From positions 62,001 through 126,000 of the forward strand of contig NZ_JACHWN010000010.1 of the NCBI RefSeq assembly GCF_014191375.1: a stretch of 64,000 bases of DNA. The letters run 5' to 3'. Under the pieces are notes generated by a model. That model was not told the origin of the DNA. It ran no database searches and saw only the letters and a program-made list of their open reading frames with translations. The DNA is from Mesorhizobium sp. RMAD-H1. Its GTDB lineage: Bacteria > Pseudomonadota > Alphaproteobacteria > Rhizobiales > Rhizobiaceae. Positions 53,704 to 61,910 of the stretch are shown here, piece by piece (position 1 is the first letter of the stretch; every line of letters starts with the position of its first letter). The position numbers were made by a program, and so were the translations under genes.

Positions 53704-54369
53704 TCAGCCGCGCAGGAGTGCTTCCAGGAATGCGGCCGGTTCGTTCGCCTTGCTGCCCTCGGACTCACTCCGAATGGCTTTCGCATAGCCGACAGAGGCG
53801 ATCTGTACGGCCATGGCTTTCGGGACACCTGCCTCACGCAGGATGTCCTCGAATTCCTTGACGGGGAGAGGATCGCCGTCACGCAAGCGACGGGCGAATT
53901 CCTCCATGCGTTCAGCTTTCACGCTTTCGACGCGCGCCCGCCTGTTAGCGGGGAAGGAAACGACGCTGATTTCCATCAGGTCCAGTTTCTTCAGGATCCG
54001 GACATTCCCCTCCTGATCGGTATCAAGTTCACGATAACCGATCGAAAGCCCGCGGATGGCGCCCGCTTTCAGAAGGGCGTGGACCTCACGTCCCCGCGAG
54101 GCTTCCATGACAAACCGGCCGGTACCTTTAAGGCCCTTGCCGTCTTCCGCCAAATCTTCCCACACACCGATTGGCTCATTGGGATTGTGCTGCCAAAGCA
54201 TGAGGGGTTTCGTCTCCTCTTGACGATGGCGCGCCAAGCTTTCAGCGAAGGCTCCGGCCGCGACCTTTTCGCCATAGCTATCGACATTTCCGAAGATCGA
54301 GCCGTAACCGGTGAACGTGCCCTCATCCGTCACATCCTTGACCTGCAGGGCGAAATCCTTGGTTTTCAT
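53704..54369 (-). CDS. Prohead maturation protease (HK97 gp4-like)
   Basis: 221 residues of the S78 family: GTFTGYGSIFGNVDSYGEKV at the start, catalytic His region KPLMLWQHNPNEPIGVWED, catalytic Ser region AGAIRGLSIGYRELD, and LMEISVVSFPANRRARV. Removes the capsid delta domain during maturation. Overlaps the portal gene stop by 4 bp. Confidence 0.95.
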   Translation of the reverse strand: MKTKDFALQVKDVTDEGTFTGYGSIFGNVDSYGEKVAAGAFAESLARHRQEETKPLMLWQHNPNEPIGVWEDLAEDGKGLKGTGRFVMEASRGREVHALLKAGAIRGLSIGYRELDTDQEGNVRILKKLDLMEISVVSFPANRRARVESVKAERMEEFARRLRDGDPLPVKEFEDILREAGVPKAMAVQIASVGYAKAIRSESEGSKANEPAAFLEALLRG

Positions 54370-55613
54370 GATCCTTGTTCCCGTTCCTGGGCGATCGCAT
54401 CGCGAAGCGTTTCACGATCGATTTCCGTAATCGGCACGTTCTGCATCTGCATGCGTGGCACATTGCCCCCCTCGACCGGGGGCAGATTTTCAAGCTGGCG
54501 AACTTCGTTGATCGTCATCGCGCCGATTGCGGTCATCTGCTGATAGAACCGGGCGCGGCCCACGCTGTCGGCACGTAGCAGCCCTTCGAGGTTGAACTCG
54601 ATGGTGATACCCGCGGCACGATCGGCCGGTGTGAGCAACTGTTTCTGGCAGGCCTGCTCGATGCGCTTCAGGCGTCGGCGCAGGGTGAACTTCTGGAATC
54701 CGAGCGTCTGCTGCTCAAGTCCAGTGCCCCAACTCGTCGACTTTTCCGTATGCCCGATCATAAACGGGGGCACGCCGAAGAAGCGGCAAATTTCCTCCAC
54801 CGAAAAGCCGCGCGATTCCAGCATCTGCGCGTCTTCCGGGTTGATGGTCAGTTGCTCCCACTTCGTGCCCCCTTCGAGGATCAGCGGGCGCCCAGCGTTC
54901 ATGGCGCCGAGATATTTTTCTGTCAGCTTGGTCTCAGCCAGCTCACGCTGTTCCGGCGATAGCCACTTTTCAAAGGTGAGCACGCCCGAGGGGCGCAACC
55001 CGTTTTTGAACATGCCGCCGGCAGAACGGTCGATGGCGCGCGCCAAGCTGAAGGCATGCCGACCGAAATGCAGCGTGGACATGCCGCCGAGCGGGTTGCC
55101 GCCAAAGCCACGAATGTGGAGCACCCGCCTTTCGGTCTCAGTGTAGGATTTGCCGTTATCGGTCCACCTATACTGAATCGTGCCGCTCTGCAGCCGGGAA
55201 ACAGACATGCATGCGGGCAGAATGGGCGTGAGCGTGGTAACATTCCCGCCGCTGCGCTCGATCAGGGCATAGGCATTTCCCCAAAGCTCGATCGACGCGC
55301 AGATGAACTCCCAGAAATCCACAGCTGTCTGATCGAAATTCGGGCTGTCGTGAAGCACGCGATAGAGTGGGTGATCCTTTGCCACCTCGGCCGCGCCATC
55401 AGGGCCGCTCCGGTAAACCATCAATGGCAGGCTGGCGATGGTGCCGGCGAGAAGGTTCACACACGCCCACACCGAAGAGAGCCCGAGCACGGTTTCGGCG
55501 CTGACGTGTTCGCCGGCATCTCCCATCTCGCCTGCCGGATACCATCCATGCGGATCTTTCAGCGAAAGCAAGCGCCGCACCACCGTCTGCGCCATTTTCT
55601 GCAATAGGTTCAC
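54366..55613 (-). CDS. Portal protein (HK97 family)
   Basis: 415 residues forming the dodecameric DNA gate. LGLSSVWACVNLLAGTIASL, ENLLHDSPNF-type LYRVLHDSPNFDQTAVDFWE, FKNGLRPSGVLTFE and RGFSVEEICRFFGVPPFMIG are the HK97 portal landmarks. Starts with a 4-bp overlap with the large terminase stop. Confidence 0.95.
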   Translation of the reverse strand: MNLLQKMAQTVVRRLLSLKDPHGWYPAGEMGDAGEHVSAETVLGLSSVWACVNLLAGTIASLPLMVYRSGPDGAAEVAKDHPLYRVLHDSPNFDQTAVDFWEFICASIELWGNAYALIERSGGNVTTLTPILPACMSVSRLQSGTIQYRWTDNGKSYTETERRVLHIRGFGGNPLGGMSTLHFGRHAFSLARAIDRSAGGMFKNGLRPSGVLTFEKWLSPEQRELAETKLTEKYLGAMNAGRPLILEGGTKWEQLTINPEDAQMLESRGFSVEEICRFFGVPPFMIGHTEKSTSWGTGLEQQTLGFQKFTLRRRLKRIEQACQKQLLTPADRAAGITIEFNLEGLLRADSVGRARFYQQMTAIGAMTINEVRQLENLPPVEGGNVPRMQMQNVPITEIDRETLRDAIAQEREQGS

Positions 55614-57346
55614 GCGGCACCTTCCAGGCTCTTGAAGTAATCATCCATGCCGCCGCCCTGCGCTTCGGGGTTCTGAAACATCAGCATCGAGGCGTTGAAC
55701 ATTGCCATGAGAAGGTCGATCTTCGCAGCACCCGAGACTTCCTTCGTCACCACATAGTTGCTCCCGCGCAGCGTCTGCTTTGCGTTGCCGACACACCAGG
55801 CCATGATGCTCTGGTCGCCATGCAGGAAACGCCGATCCTCCAGCTTGAGGGGAACCGACGATATTGCGGTTTGCAGCTTCCATCCCTGACCAACAGCCTG
55901 GATGAGCGGCTGCTCAAGTTTGGCATCCTCCAGCGCGTCCAGCAGAAGCGCCACGCCGGCACTATCAAGGCCGATGCCGCCCTGCTCGGGGAGCAACCCG
56001 GTGTCAGCTACACGCCGACATATGGCGGCAGCCGACGCGGCCTGCTCTTCTCCGCTCTTGGCGATGATCAGATCGCCGGCCTCTTCGAACTCTCGCAGAC
56101 GCGATGCGATGCTCTTGCGCTGTTCAAACACGGTGGGACGCGCCCAAGCCTTTCCCCAGCCGAGCCAGCGCTTGGTCACCTTCTCGCGCCCGATGACATA
56201 GAGAGCGGCAAGATCGTCAGCACCGCCCCAGTCAACACCGATCGTGCAGACTTCGGATCGGGCAAGCAAATTCTCGAGACCGGTTAGCTTCCGGTCCACA
56301 CAGGATGACCAGTGGGGCGCACCCGACCATCCGTCACCGCCGAGGCCGATACCAATCTCAATGTTGAGATGCTGACTCGCCCATATCTGCTCGGCTTCTT
56401 TTGTCGCCTTTCCGTTATTCTCATAGTCGTCGGAAAGCCGTTGCGGGTTGATCGAGCGCCCCAGATTGGGGAGGATGTGGCGCCAGTTCCGTTTGTCCCG
56501 CCAATAGTCCTGGTTTCGCTGCAGTTCCACAGGGAACTCATACAGCACCGGCAGCAGGATGGGCGCCCGGCCGCCTTTCCCGTCGCGGATCTTGCGCGCC
56601 TTCTCGAGCTCGATTTTCCATATCCCGGCCGGCGGCTCATCGGATTGGGTCGTGATCATCAGGACCTGACCGCCCTGCATGGTGATGCCGCCTCCCCTGA
56701 TCTGCTGCATCACGGCCGCCGCTTTCGCCTTCTTCCCCAGCTCATGTAGCTCGTCGATGATGGTCAGGATCGGGATTTCGCCCGTCACGATTGACGTGTC
56801 GAAGGTCTTGACGTCGAGCTTGGTGCCCGTTTTGCGCCGGGTGATGCACTTCAGGTGATCCTGCACATGAAAGATTTTCTCAAGGCGATCGTCGATCCGG
56901 ATCATGGCCTGCGCCTGGCCAAAGCATCGCTCCGAGATGTTCTGACTGGGCGCCACCAACAGCATCTGGCGGTTCGGCGCTTCCTCCATAAACAGGGCGG
57001 TCAGCCCGAGTGCGGCAACATAGGTGGTCTTGGAGTTCTTCTTCGGGACCATGCAAAGCAGTTCCCACACAAGCCGCTGTTTTGTCTCAGGGTCCTCGCT
57101 GGCGAGGAACGCACAGAGAATATCGCGAAACCATTCCCCGCATGCCTCGGATAGTGGTGGATTGCCCGGCACATCGGGAAGGCGCAACCGATTGAAAAAC
57201 GCGATCGCTTTTGACGCCTTCCCCTCGTTGAGGGGGACGTCGACCATTGGGGTTTGCCCCATCTGCAGCCGCTCCCACCAATTCGGGCAGGCGAAACGCG
57301 GCAGTTCCTCAGTGGTGGACTGCATTCGCGGTGGCTTCCTGCTCAA
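55610..57346 (-). CDS. Terminase large subunit (Terminase_1, HK97-like)
   Basis: 578 residues. ATPase motor with a Walker-A-like CMVPKKNSKTTYVAALGLTA at about residue 98, Walker B ILTIIDELHELG at about 192, and C-terminal RNase-H-like nuclease with CTIGVDWGGADDLAALYVIG at about 368. Cuts and packages DNA with the portal. Its start overlaps the small terminase gene by 38 bp. Confidence 0.95.
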   Translation of the reverse strand: MSRKPPRMQSTTEELPRFACPNWWERLQMGQTPMVDVPLNEGKASKAIAFFNRLRLPDVPGNPPLSEACGEWFRDILCAFLASEDPETKQRLVWELLCMVPKKNSKTTYVAALGLTALFMEEAPNRQMLLVAPSQNISERCFGQAQAMIRIDDRLEKIFHVQDHLKCITRRKTGTKLDVKTFDTSIVTGEIPILTIIDELHELGKKAKAAAVMQQIRGGGITMQGGQVLMITTQSDEPPAGIWKIELEKARKIRDGKGGRAPILLPVLYEFPVELQRNQDYWRDKRNWRHILPNLGRSINPQRLSDDYENNGKATKEAEQIWASQHLNIEIGIGLGGDGWSGAPHWSSCVDRKLTGLENLLARSEVCTIGVDWGGADDLAALYVIGREKVTKRWLGWGKAWARPTVFEQRKSIASRLREFEEAGDLIIAKSGEEQAASAAAICRRVADTGLLPEQGGIGLDSAGVALLLDALEDAKLEQPLIQAVGQGWKLQTAISSVPLKLEDRRFLHGDQSIMAWCVGNAKQTLRGSNYVVTKEVSGAAKIDLLMAMFNASMLMFQNPEAQGGGMDDYFKSLEGAA

Positions 57347-57800
57347 GCTCCGCCATCAGGTCAGCGTCGGCATCGATGGCGCGCTGCTTGTCGAGCGCCT
57401 TCTTGCCCGCCGACCCGCCACCTTTGTGTGCCTGATCATCCTTCGGTTTCTCACCCATGGCTCGCTCGATCTCCATGCGGTCGTTGCGATCCATCAGCTT
57501 TCCGAATTCCTTGAAGGCACCCACATTTCCCTTTTCGGCAAGTTCCCATGCCAGCTCCAGGCGCCTGACTTCCATCCGATCCCGCGCGACATCCCGTTGG
57601 CGGAGCTCATAAAAATAATGCTTGTGCAGCGTCGGCAATGTGATGCCGATCGCAGCCGCGATCCTCGGATTCGACCAGCCAAGGGCGACTAACATGCTGA
57701 CTCTATTGCGAGTTCTCTGCGTAACTTCATGCGGTGGACGCCCGCGCTTGGTGGGACGGTCAACCCATGGGTTGCCGAAGAGGTCGAAATTTTCAGTCAT
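57309..57800 (-). CDS. Terminase small subunit-like DNA-binding protein
   Basis: 163 residues from ATG 57800 (MTENFDLFGNPWVDRPTKRG). A resolvase-like helix-turn-helix (RTRNRVSMLVALGWSNPRIA, AIGITLPTLHKHYFYEL) followed by a helical region and a charged tail. Located directly before the large terminase; probably recognises pac or cos. An upstream ATG at 57869 would add a Pro-rich stretch. Confidence 0.85.
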   Translation of the reverse strand: MTENFDLFGNPWVDRPTKRGRPPHEVTQRTRNRVSMLVALGWSNPRIAAAIGITLPTLHKHYFYELRQRDVARDRMEVRRLELAWELAEKGNVGAFKEFGKLMDRNDRMEIERAMGEKPKDDQAHKGGGSAGKKALDKQRAIDADADLMAELEQEATANAVHH

Positions 57801-57883
57801 CGAGAAAAAAATCTTTGAATGAGGGGGACGCGGGTCTGGCGAAGGAGGGGGTCCGAACTTTCGACCCACCCCCCCCTCCTCGG

Positions 57884-58249
57884 TCAGAGGGCCGACCGCC
57901 GCTCCTCCGCCTGCTTAGTGCTGTCGTGGTAGGCCTTGCTGACGGCGTGCAGGTTGTCCTCGTCCCAGAACAACTGCTCATCGCCGCGATGCGCCGTCTT
58001 GTGGTCAACCACAGGGCTGTCCGGGGCCGGATACTTGCCGATCAGCAGGACTCCAGTCTTTTGGCATATGTATCGATCACGGATGAGGATGCGCTCGCGC
58101 AGCTTCTGCCATCGGCTCGTTTTGTACCAAGCACGCCACGGCTGCATAGCATCGCGCATGCGCGATCGCGCAGTCTCATTAGCTGGTGAATCCCCGATCC
58201 GGCCGGCAAGTATGCCGACTCGGGGCTTGAGCATCTTCAGCCGGCCCAT
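57884..58249 (-). CDS. HNH endonuclease, packaging-associated
   Basis: About 121 residues. WQKLRERILIRDRYICQKTG, the family Arg/Asp-rich lead-in; PVVDHKTAHRGDEQLFWDED with the metal-binding DH; and NLHAVSKAYHDSTK with N and H. Beside terminase, as for HK97 gp74-type HNH enzymes needed for DNA packaging cuts. Start uncertain: ATGs at 58282 and 58234 also exist, and the divergent gene starts at 58287. Confidence 0.88.
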   Translation of the reverse strand: MGRLKMLKPRVGILAGRIGDSPANETARSRMRDAMQPWRAWYKTSRWQKLRERILIRDRYICQKTGVLLIGKYPAPDSPVVDHKTAHRGDEQLFWDEDNLHAVSKAYHDSTKQAEERRSAL

Positions 58250-58286
58250 GTAGTGTTCTGCAGCCAATTGGAGGGAGGGCATTACT

Positions 58287-58607
58287 ATGCGAATTGCATT
58301 CAGCATTCTGATCGCAATGTTGGCGACGTCCGCGCACGCCGCCCCACTTACGAGGGAAGAGACGTTTCAGCTACTGAGCCGAGAGCTTGCTAAGATCGAG
58401 GAGAACTCATCTGAGGTGCAACGATATTCGACGATGCCTGCATATACATCCCTGGTCAAAGATAAGATCCAAGAAGCAATGAAGATTGCGATTAGCCTGC
58501 GCGACACGCTGTCTGGAAATCCATACGTCAGGGTGTCCGGAGTTTCCGTCACCATACCTTGGGGGATCACATTGGAACTGACCTTCCCCGAACCCGAGAA
58601 ACAGTAA
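58287..58607 (+). CDS. Exported small protein, opposing strand
   Basis: 106 residues with a clean signal peptide (MRIAFSILIAMLATSAHA, cut before APLTREETF) and a strong ribosome site (GGAGGGAGGG, 58270-58279). Mature part: LLSRELAKIEENSSEVQRYS, then LVKDKIQEAMKIAISLRDTL and a beta-strand end. Its codon style is less GC-biased than the late genes. Points away from the HNH gene, between early and late modules: a moron. No family recognised. Confidence 0.72.
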   Translation: MRIAFSILIAMLATSAHAAPLTREETFQLLSRELAKIEENSSEVQRYSTMPAYTSLVKDKIQEAMKIAISLRDTLSGNPYVRVSGVSVTIPWGITLELTFPEPEKQ

Positions 58608-58628
58608 ATCCCATAGCTTCGCACTTGG

Positions 58629-58663
58629 GGAGAAGCGGTTGCCGGTTTCCCGATCGCTTCTCC
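58629..58663. other. Hairpin downstream of the exported-protein gene
   Basis: Inverted repeat GGAGAAGCG (58629-58637) and CGCTTCTCC (58655-58663) with a 17-base loop, no T-tract on either strand. It may end transcription of the exported-protein gene with a factor, or belong to the late-gene control region (58608-58759), which otherwise has no gene. Confidence 0.45.
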
Positions 58664-58759
58664 AGGGTCCGAGCGTGGCCACCTCAGGAGCTATGTCCCC
58701 ACGTGCTACCGTGTATCGAGGATCACTATCTAAACCGGATCGTCCGGGACAAATATCAG

Positions 58760-59413
58760 TCACAAAGGTTGGAGGATTGCAAGAGGCATCAGAGCGGGCG
58801 TGACGCCACCGAGGAAGTTGATTGCCACCACCGCGCTCCCCTTCCCCTTCTCGCCGCCGGATACGATCTCACCCTTCGCGCCTGCAAATATGCCATCCTT
58901 GATGCGCACCTTCATGCCGCGCCTGAACACTGATTGCGGCACCTCGTAATCGAAGTGTCCGCTATCGGCTTTCTCTTTGAATTCGCTTACTTTGTCAGCC
59001 GCAATAAGGTACGGCGTTTCATAGCCGCCAAGGATGCCGGCAACGTGCTCAAAGCCAAGGAGAGCGGCGGCGCACTCGTTCGAGATCACGCATCGGGCGA
59101 AGATGTAGCCGACGAAAACAGGTTCCTTCTTCGCAGGTATTTCACGCCCCTGACGCCGCAACTTTTTCCCCAGCTTCATGGGGACAAGCGTCTCGATGCC
59201 AGCTGCCACAAGCGCCTCCTCCACCACCACTTCCCGTCCCGTCGCGACTCGAAGCACCAACCACGGCGCTGATTCGTCCGCACGCTGCGCCGCCTGCTCG
59301 ATCAGCTTGCGCCGACGGCGGCACTCGGCAATCGCCCTGTCGCTCGCCGCGTAGGCCCGCGTCAGGTCGATCGCCTCTGCCGCTTCAACCTGCCTTCCGT
59401 TGACCGCCATCAT
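58760..59413 (-). CDS. NusG-like transcription elongation/antitermination protein
   Basis: 217 residues. After a 50-residue helical extension comes an NGN domain (APWLVLRVATGREVVVEEAL, GIETLVPMKLGKKLRRQG, KKEPVFVGYIFARCVI) and a C-terminal KOW domain (VFRRGMKVRIKDGIFAGAKG, EIVSGGEKGKGSAVVAIN). NusG specialised paralogues such as RfaH and LoaP load onto RNA polymerase at selected operons. It is the last early gene before HNH-terminase, so a late-operon antiterminator role is likely. Starts at ATG 59413 behind GAGGGA; overlaps the replication gene end by 29 bp. Confidence 0.85.
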   Translation of the reverse strand: MMAVNGRQVEAAEAIDLTRAYAASDRAIAECRRRRKLIEQAAQRADESAPWLVLRVATGREVVVEEALVAAGIETLVPMKLGKKLRRQGREIPAKKEPVFVGYIFARCVISNECAAALLGFEHVAGILGGYETPYLIAADKVSEFKEKADSGHFDYEVPQSVFRRGMKVRIKDGIFAGAKGEIVSGGEKGKGSAVVAINFLGGVTPALMPLAILQPL

Positions 59414-60581
59414 TTCCAATCCCTCGTAACGCCGCCTCGAAATCGCTCAGTGCATCCGGCCCTCCGGCCGGCAGATAAACCCATTGCTGCCTGCCGGGAT
59501 CAGGCATCCACGGCCATCCGCGGCGCTCGTGCTCCGCCTGCCAAGCCCGCCAAAGCTCGCCGCCGACGCGCACTACTTCGAATGCATCCGCCAACGGCTG
59601 CAGGCTTGAGGAGACCGCCACGCCCTGCCCCGTCGCCGCCCTGTTGAACATCTCGCTTACAGCGGGCCAGCAGCTGCGCGCCTGTTTCTCCAGCAACAAC
59701 GCTCCCTTGTCCGCCGTGCCGTCGTCGACCATCCGCTGCTCGAATGCAGTCAGAGGTGGGCATGGCCGCTGCACGCCGGAAAGCAAGCGCTGATAGACCC
59801 TTGCACCCCAGAGCTTGCCGAAGGGCGCGGCATCGAGGAATTCGGGTTTCGCATCCGCCTCCTGCCTGGGCGGCAATCTCTCCCAGCGCTTTTCCCGCAG
59901 ATACACCGCAAACGCGCAGTGCTTGGCGCGACCGTCGCCCTTGCGGGCAGCGATGTAATCGGCGATCCGGTCAGCCGCCTGGGCGCGTTCCTCGTCGGTC
60001 AGCGAGAACCATTCCTTGCGGGCTTCCGCCTCGCTGTCGCTGACATAGGTCGGCCATTTCGGGAACGCCCGCTTGAAGGCACGGTCGATCGCCTTCGCAT
60101 CGGCTCCGGATATCGTCCCTTCACCATCCCGAGCATCAGCGCGGTCGCGCGCTTCTCTCTCAACCGGTTCCATTGGTGGTTCTTCTGACGGTTCAGCCTT
60201 ATAGGGGGGTGTGGGGGGAACGGCACCATCTGCCGGTGGTTGCGGCACCATTTGCCGGTGGTCCCGGCGCGAGATGCCGGTGGCACCACCGGCAGATTTT
60301 GCCGGTGGTTGCGCGCCCATGGAAAGGCGGATTTCATCAGCCTGAAATGTGCCACCAGGCGTCCGCCGGCGCGCGACTCTGAGCAGGCCGGCCTCCTCCA
60401 GTTTCCGCTTCCACTCGCGAATGGCCCGCTCAGACAGCTCGGTATCCTGCATCAGCCGCGCATCGGACGGCCAGCAGCGGCCGTGCTCATCGGCATAGTT
60501 CGCGAGCGCGTAAAGTAGCAACTTGCCGCTCGCGCCGCCCGCCTCGACAGTCGCCACCCATGCGGTTGCCTGCCAGCTCAT
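59385..60581 (-). CDS. Replication initiator-like protein (lambda O-type, HTH_36)
   Basis: 398 residues. N-terminal winged helix (SGKLLLYALANYADEHGRCW, RLMQDTELSERAIREWKRKL, EEAGLLRVARRRTPGGTF) of the HTH_36 type common at the front of phage replication proteins. A Pro-rich low-complexity linker (about residues 85-140) contains the iterons described separately; the C-terminal half has DAKAIDRAFKRAFPKWPTYV and SDSEAEARKEWFSLTDEERA. Initiator with origin inside its own gene parallels lambda O. Overlaps the GNAT-like gene stop by 4 bp. Confidence 0.83.
   Translation of the reverse strand: MSWQATAWVATVEAGGASGKLLLYALANYADEHGRCWPSDARLMQDTELSERAIREWKRKLEEAGLLRVARRRTPGGTFQADEIRLSMGAQPPAKSAGGATGISRRDHRQMVPQPPADGAVPPTPPYKAEPSEEPPMEPVEREARDRADARDGEGTISGADAKAIDRAFKRAFPKWPTYVSDSEAEARKEWFSLTDEERAQAADRIADYIAARKGDGRAKHCAFAVYLREKRWERLPPRQEADAKPEFLDAAPFGKLWGARVYQRLLSGVQRPCPPLTAFEQRMVDDGTADKGALLLEKQARSCWPAVSEMFNRAATGQGVAVSSSLQPLADAFEVVRVGGELWRAWQAEHERRGWPWMPDPGRQQWVYLPAGGPDALSDFEAALRGIGNDGGQRKAG
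60231..60309. repeat. Iteron cluster, candidate prophage replication origin
   Basis: TGCCGGTGGT occurs at 60231-60240, 60253-60262, 60275-60284 (last base C) and 60300-60309, with one inverted copy at 60285-60294. Start-to-start distances are 22, 22 and 25 bp; the first two units extend to a shared GGCACCATYTGCCGGTGGT. Because 22 is not a multiple of 3, the repeats fall in different codon phases of the O-like gene. They are therefore DNA-level repeats rather than a protein repeat. Confidence 0.75.
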
Positions 60582-61042
60582 TGGCGCACCTCCGGCCCTG
60601 TGCGCTCCAGAATGTGCAGACCGCGCTTGGTCAAGCCGCAGAATCGCCAGCCGGCTCTTTTAAAGCAACATCCGGGATTGCTTCCTCGAATCTTGAAGGG
60701 ATTGACGTAGGTATAGTGGCGCACTCCGGCCCATCTCTGGTCTGCCAGATGGTCGGCCGCACTGATCAATTCCGAAGAAAGTCCGGCCCCCTCGTTTCGG
60801 AAAATCGCGCAGTTTACCCCGGCCTGGCGGTCCATCGTTTTGAATTTCCGCCAAACGAAGAGCGCCTGCGCGCAGCCGGTGAGGAGCACCATTTTCTCGC
60901 CAGGGCCGACATAGAGTTTTGGCTTTCTGCCGTCTGCATACCGGTATCGAGAGTAGTGACGATCGAAAAGCGCACGGCCCGTGTCATTGCCGTCGCGAAC
61001 CTCAATCCATCCGTCACCAAAGAGAAAAGGCTGAATATTCAC
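60578..61042 (-). CDS. GNAT/Mom-like phage protein (tentative)
   Basis: 154 residues from GTG 61042 behind GAGGGAGG. Contains GRALFDRHYSRYRYADGRKP, MVLLTGCAQALFVWRKFKTM, VNCAIFRNEGAGLSSELISA, DQRWAGVRHYTYVNPFKIRG and PGCCFKRAGWRFCGLTKRGL. The order (FRNEG, YTYVNP, NPGxCFKxAGWR) recurs in phage proteins and looks like a compact acetyltransferase fold; the HYSR element recalls Mom-type DNA modifiers. Both links are inferences. Confidence 0.7.
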   Translation of the reverse strand: MNIQPFLFGDGWIEVRDGNDTGRALFDRHYSRYRYADGRKPKLYVGPGEKMVLLTGCAQALFVWRKFKTMDRQAGVNCAIFRNEGAGLSSELISAADHLADQRWAGVRHYTYVNPFKIRGSNPGCCFKRAGWRFCGLTKRGLHILERTGPEVRQ

Positions 61043-61224
61043 TCCGCCGCCTCCCTCAATGCTGATGCGGCGTAGGCGCCCCACTGATCGGCCATAGCCT
61101 CGGCAATGCTTGGAAAGAAGCGTGATCGCTCTTTCGCCCGATCCGGACCCGGAGGCATGCGATGCACGCGCGACCAGGCGCGATCCCCCCGCGTGCCGGA
61201 TGCAGGGGATGCGGCCCTCGCCAA
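61039..61224 (-). CDS. Small early protein
   Basis: About 61 residues if started at TTG 61224, or 39 from ATG 61158 (MPPGPDRAKERSRFF). Ends PSIAEAMADQWGAYAASALREA followed by AE and a stop that overlaps the next gene's GTG by 4 bp. Codon style through 61224 is GC-rich like its neighbours, supporting the longer form. No family recognised. Confidence 0.5.
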   Translation of the reverse strand: MARAASPASGTRGDRAWSRVHRMPPGPDRAKERSRFFPSIAEAMADQWGAYAASALREAAE

Positions 61225-61275
61225 TCTTGTTTCAATCGTGCTATTCAGGCGCCCGAAAGCAGGGGCAATTCGTCT

Positions 61276-61905
61276 ATGTTTAGGGAAAGCGGGAGCCACA
61301 TAGTCGCGTGCGTTGCGGCGGCGGGGATGGGAGCATTCGTTGCTCTTTGGCTTTTGGATTTTGCCATTGTGCGAACTGATTGGTGTAGCGGGACGGAAAC
61401 AAATTGCCTCCGAGACTGGATTGGGGCAACGAGTGGTTGGGCGGCAGCAATTTTCGCTGCAGCCACGATATTCGTACTCCTCCGCCAGCTGAAAGAGCAG
61501 CGAAAGCAGACCGACTTTCTCATTGGAGCTGGCCAACCAATCATTTCTTCTGTTGAGCTGACCGATGTTCGCGGGGGGAGGCTCGTAATGGTTGATAATA
61601 TAAAGAACGTCCCAATCGAGATCGTGGGCATGCGCGTCGACACACGAGATGATGTGTTTCCGTTCAAAATCTTCCGGGTCGCTGTAAACTCTCGTGTCGA
61701 TAAGGGTTGGGTGCACAGCCCAGATCGAGACCGAAGGCTCGTTGTGCCCGTGGTCATTGATGCTTGGGTAGATCGAAGCCGACCGCCTGAACGCGCAAGG
61801 TTCTGGCTTTTGCCTGAAATTGATGTGGCCAACACAGATGGTCACACACTGCACATTGCATACCGGGCTGCCGGTAGAGTCCACGTACATGAGCACAAGC
61901 TTTGA
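61276..61905 (+). CDS. Two-span membrane protein with cytosolic domain, opposing strand
   Basis: 209 residues from ATG 61276. Two hydrophobic segments (HIVACVAAAGMGAFVALWLL at about 8-27 and WIGATSGWAAAIFAAATIFV at about 47-66), then a basic helix (LLRQLKEQRKQTDFLIGAGQ) and a beta-rich C-terminal domain (SSVELTDVRGGRLVMVDNIK, APxx-like RRLVVPVVIDAW). Inserted against the leftward early operon, with a moron-like layout. Functions such as superinfection exclusion are guesses from topology only. Confidence 0.7.
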   Translation: MFRESGSHIVACVAAAGMGAFVALWLLDFAIVRTDWCSGTETNCLRDWIGATSGWAAAIFAAATIFVLLRQLKEQRKQTDFLIGAGQPIISSVELTDVRGGRLVMVDNIKNVPIEIVGMRVDTRDDVFPFKIFRVAVNSRVDKGWVHSPDRDRRLVVPVVIDAWVDRSRPPERARFWLLPEIDVANTDGHTLHIAYRAAGRVHVHEHKL

Positions 61906-61910
61906 GTTGG

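Noticed and set aside
60231-60309. CRISPR array
   Set aside because: Units are 10-19 bp with 22-25 bp periods, include an inverted copy, and lie inside a coding gene; no spacers of constant length, no cas genes.
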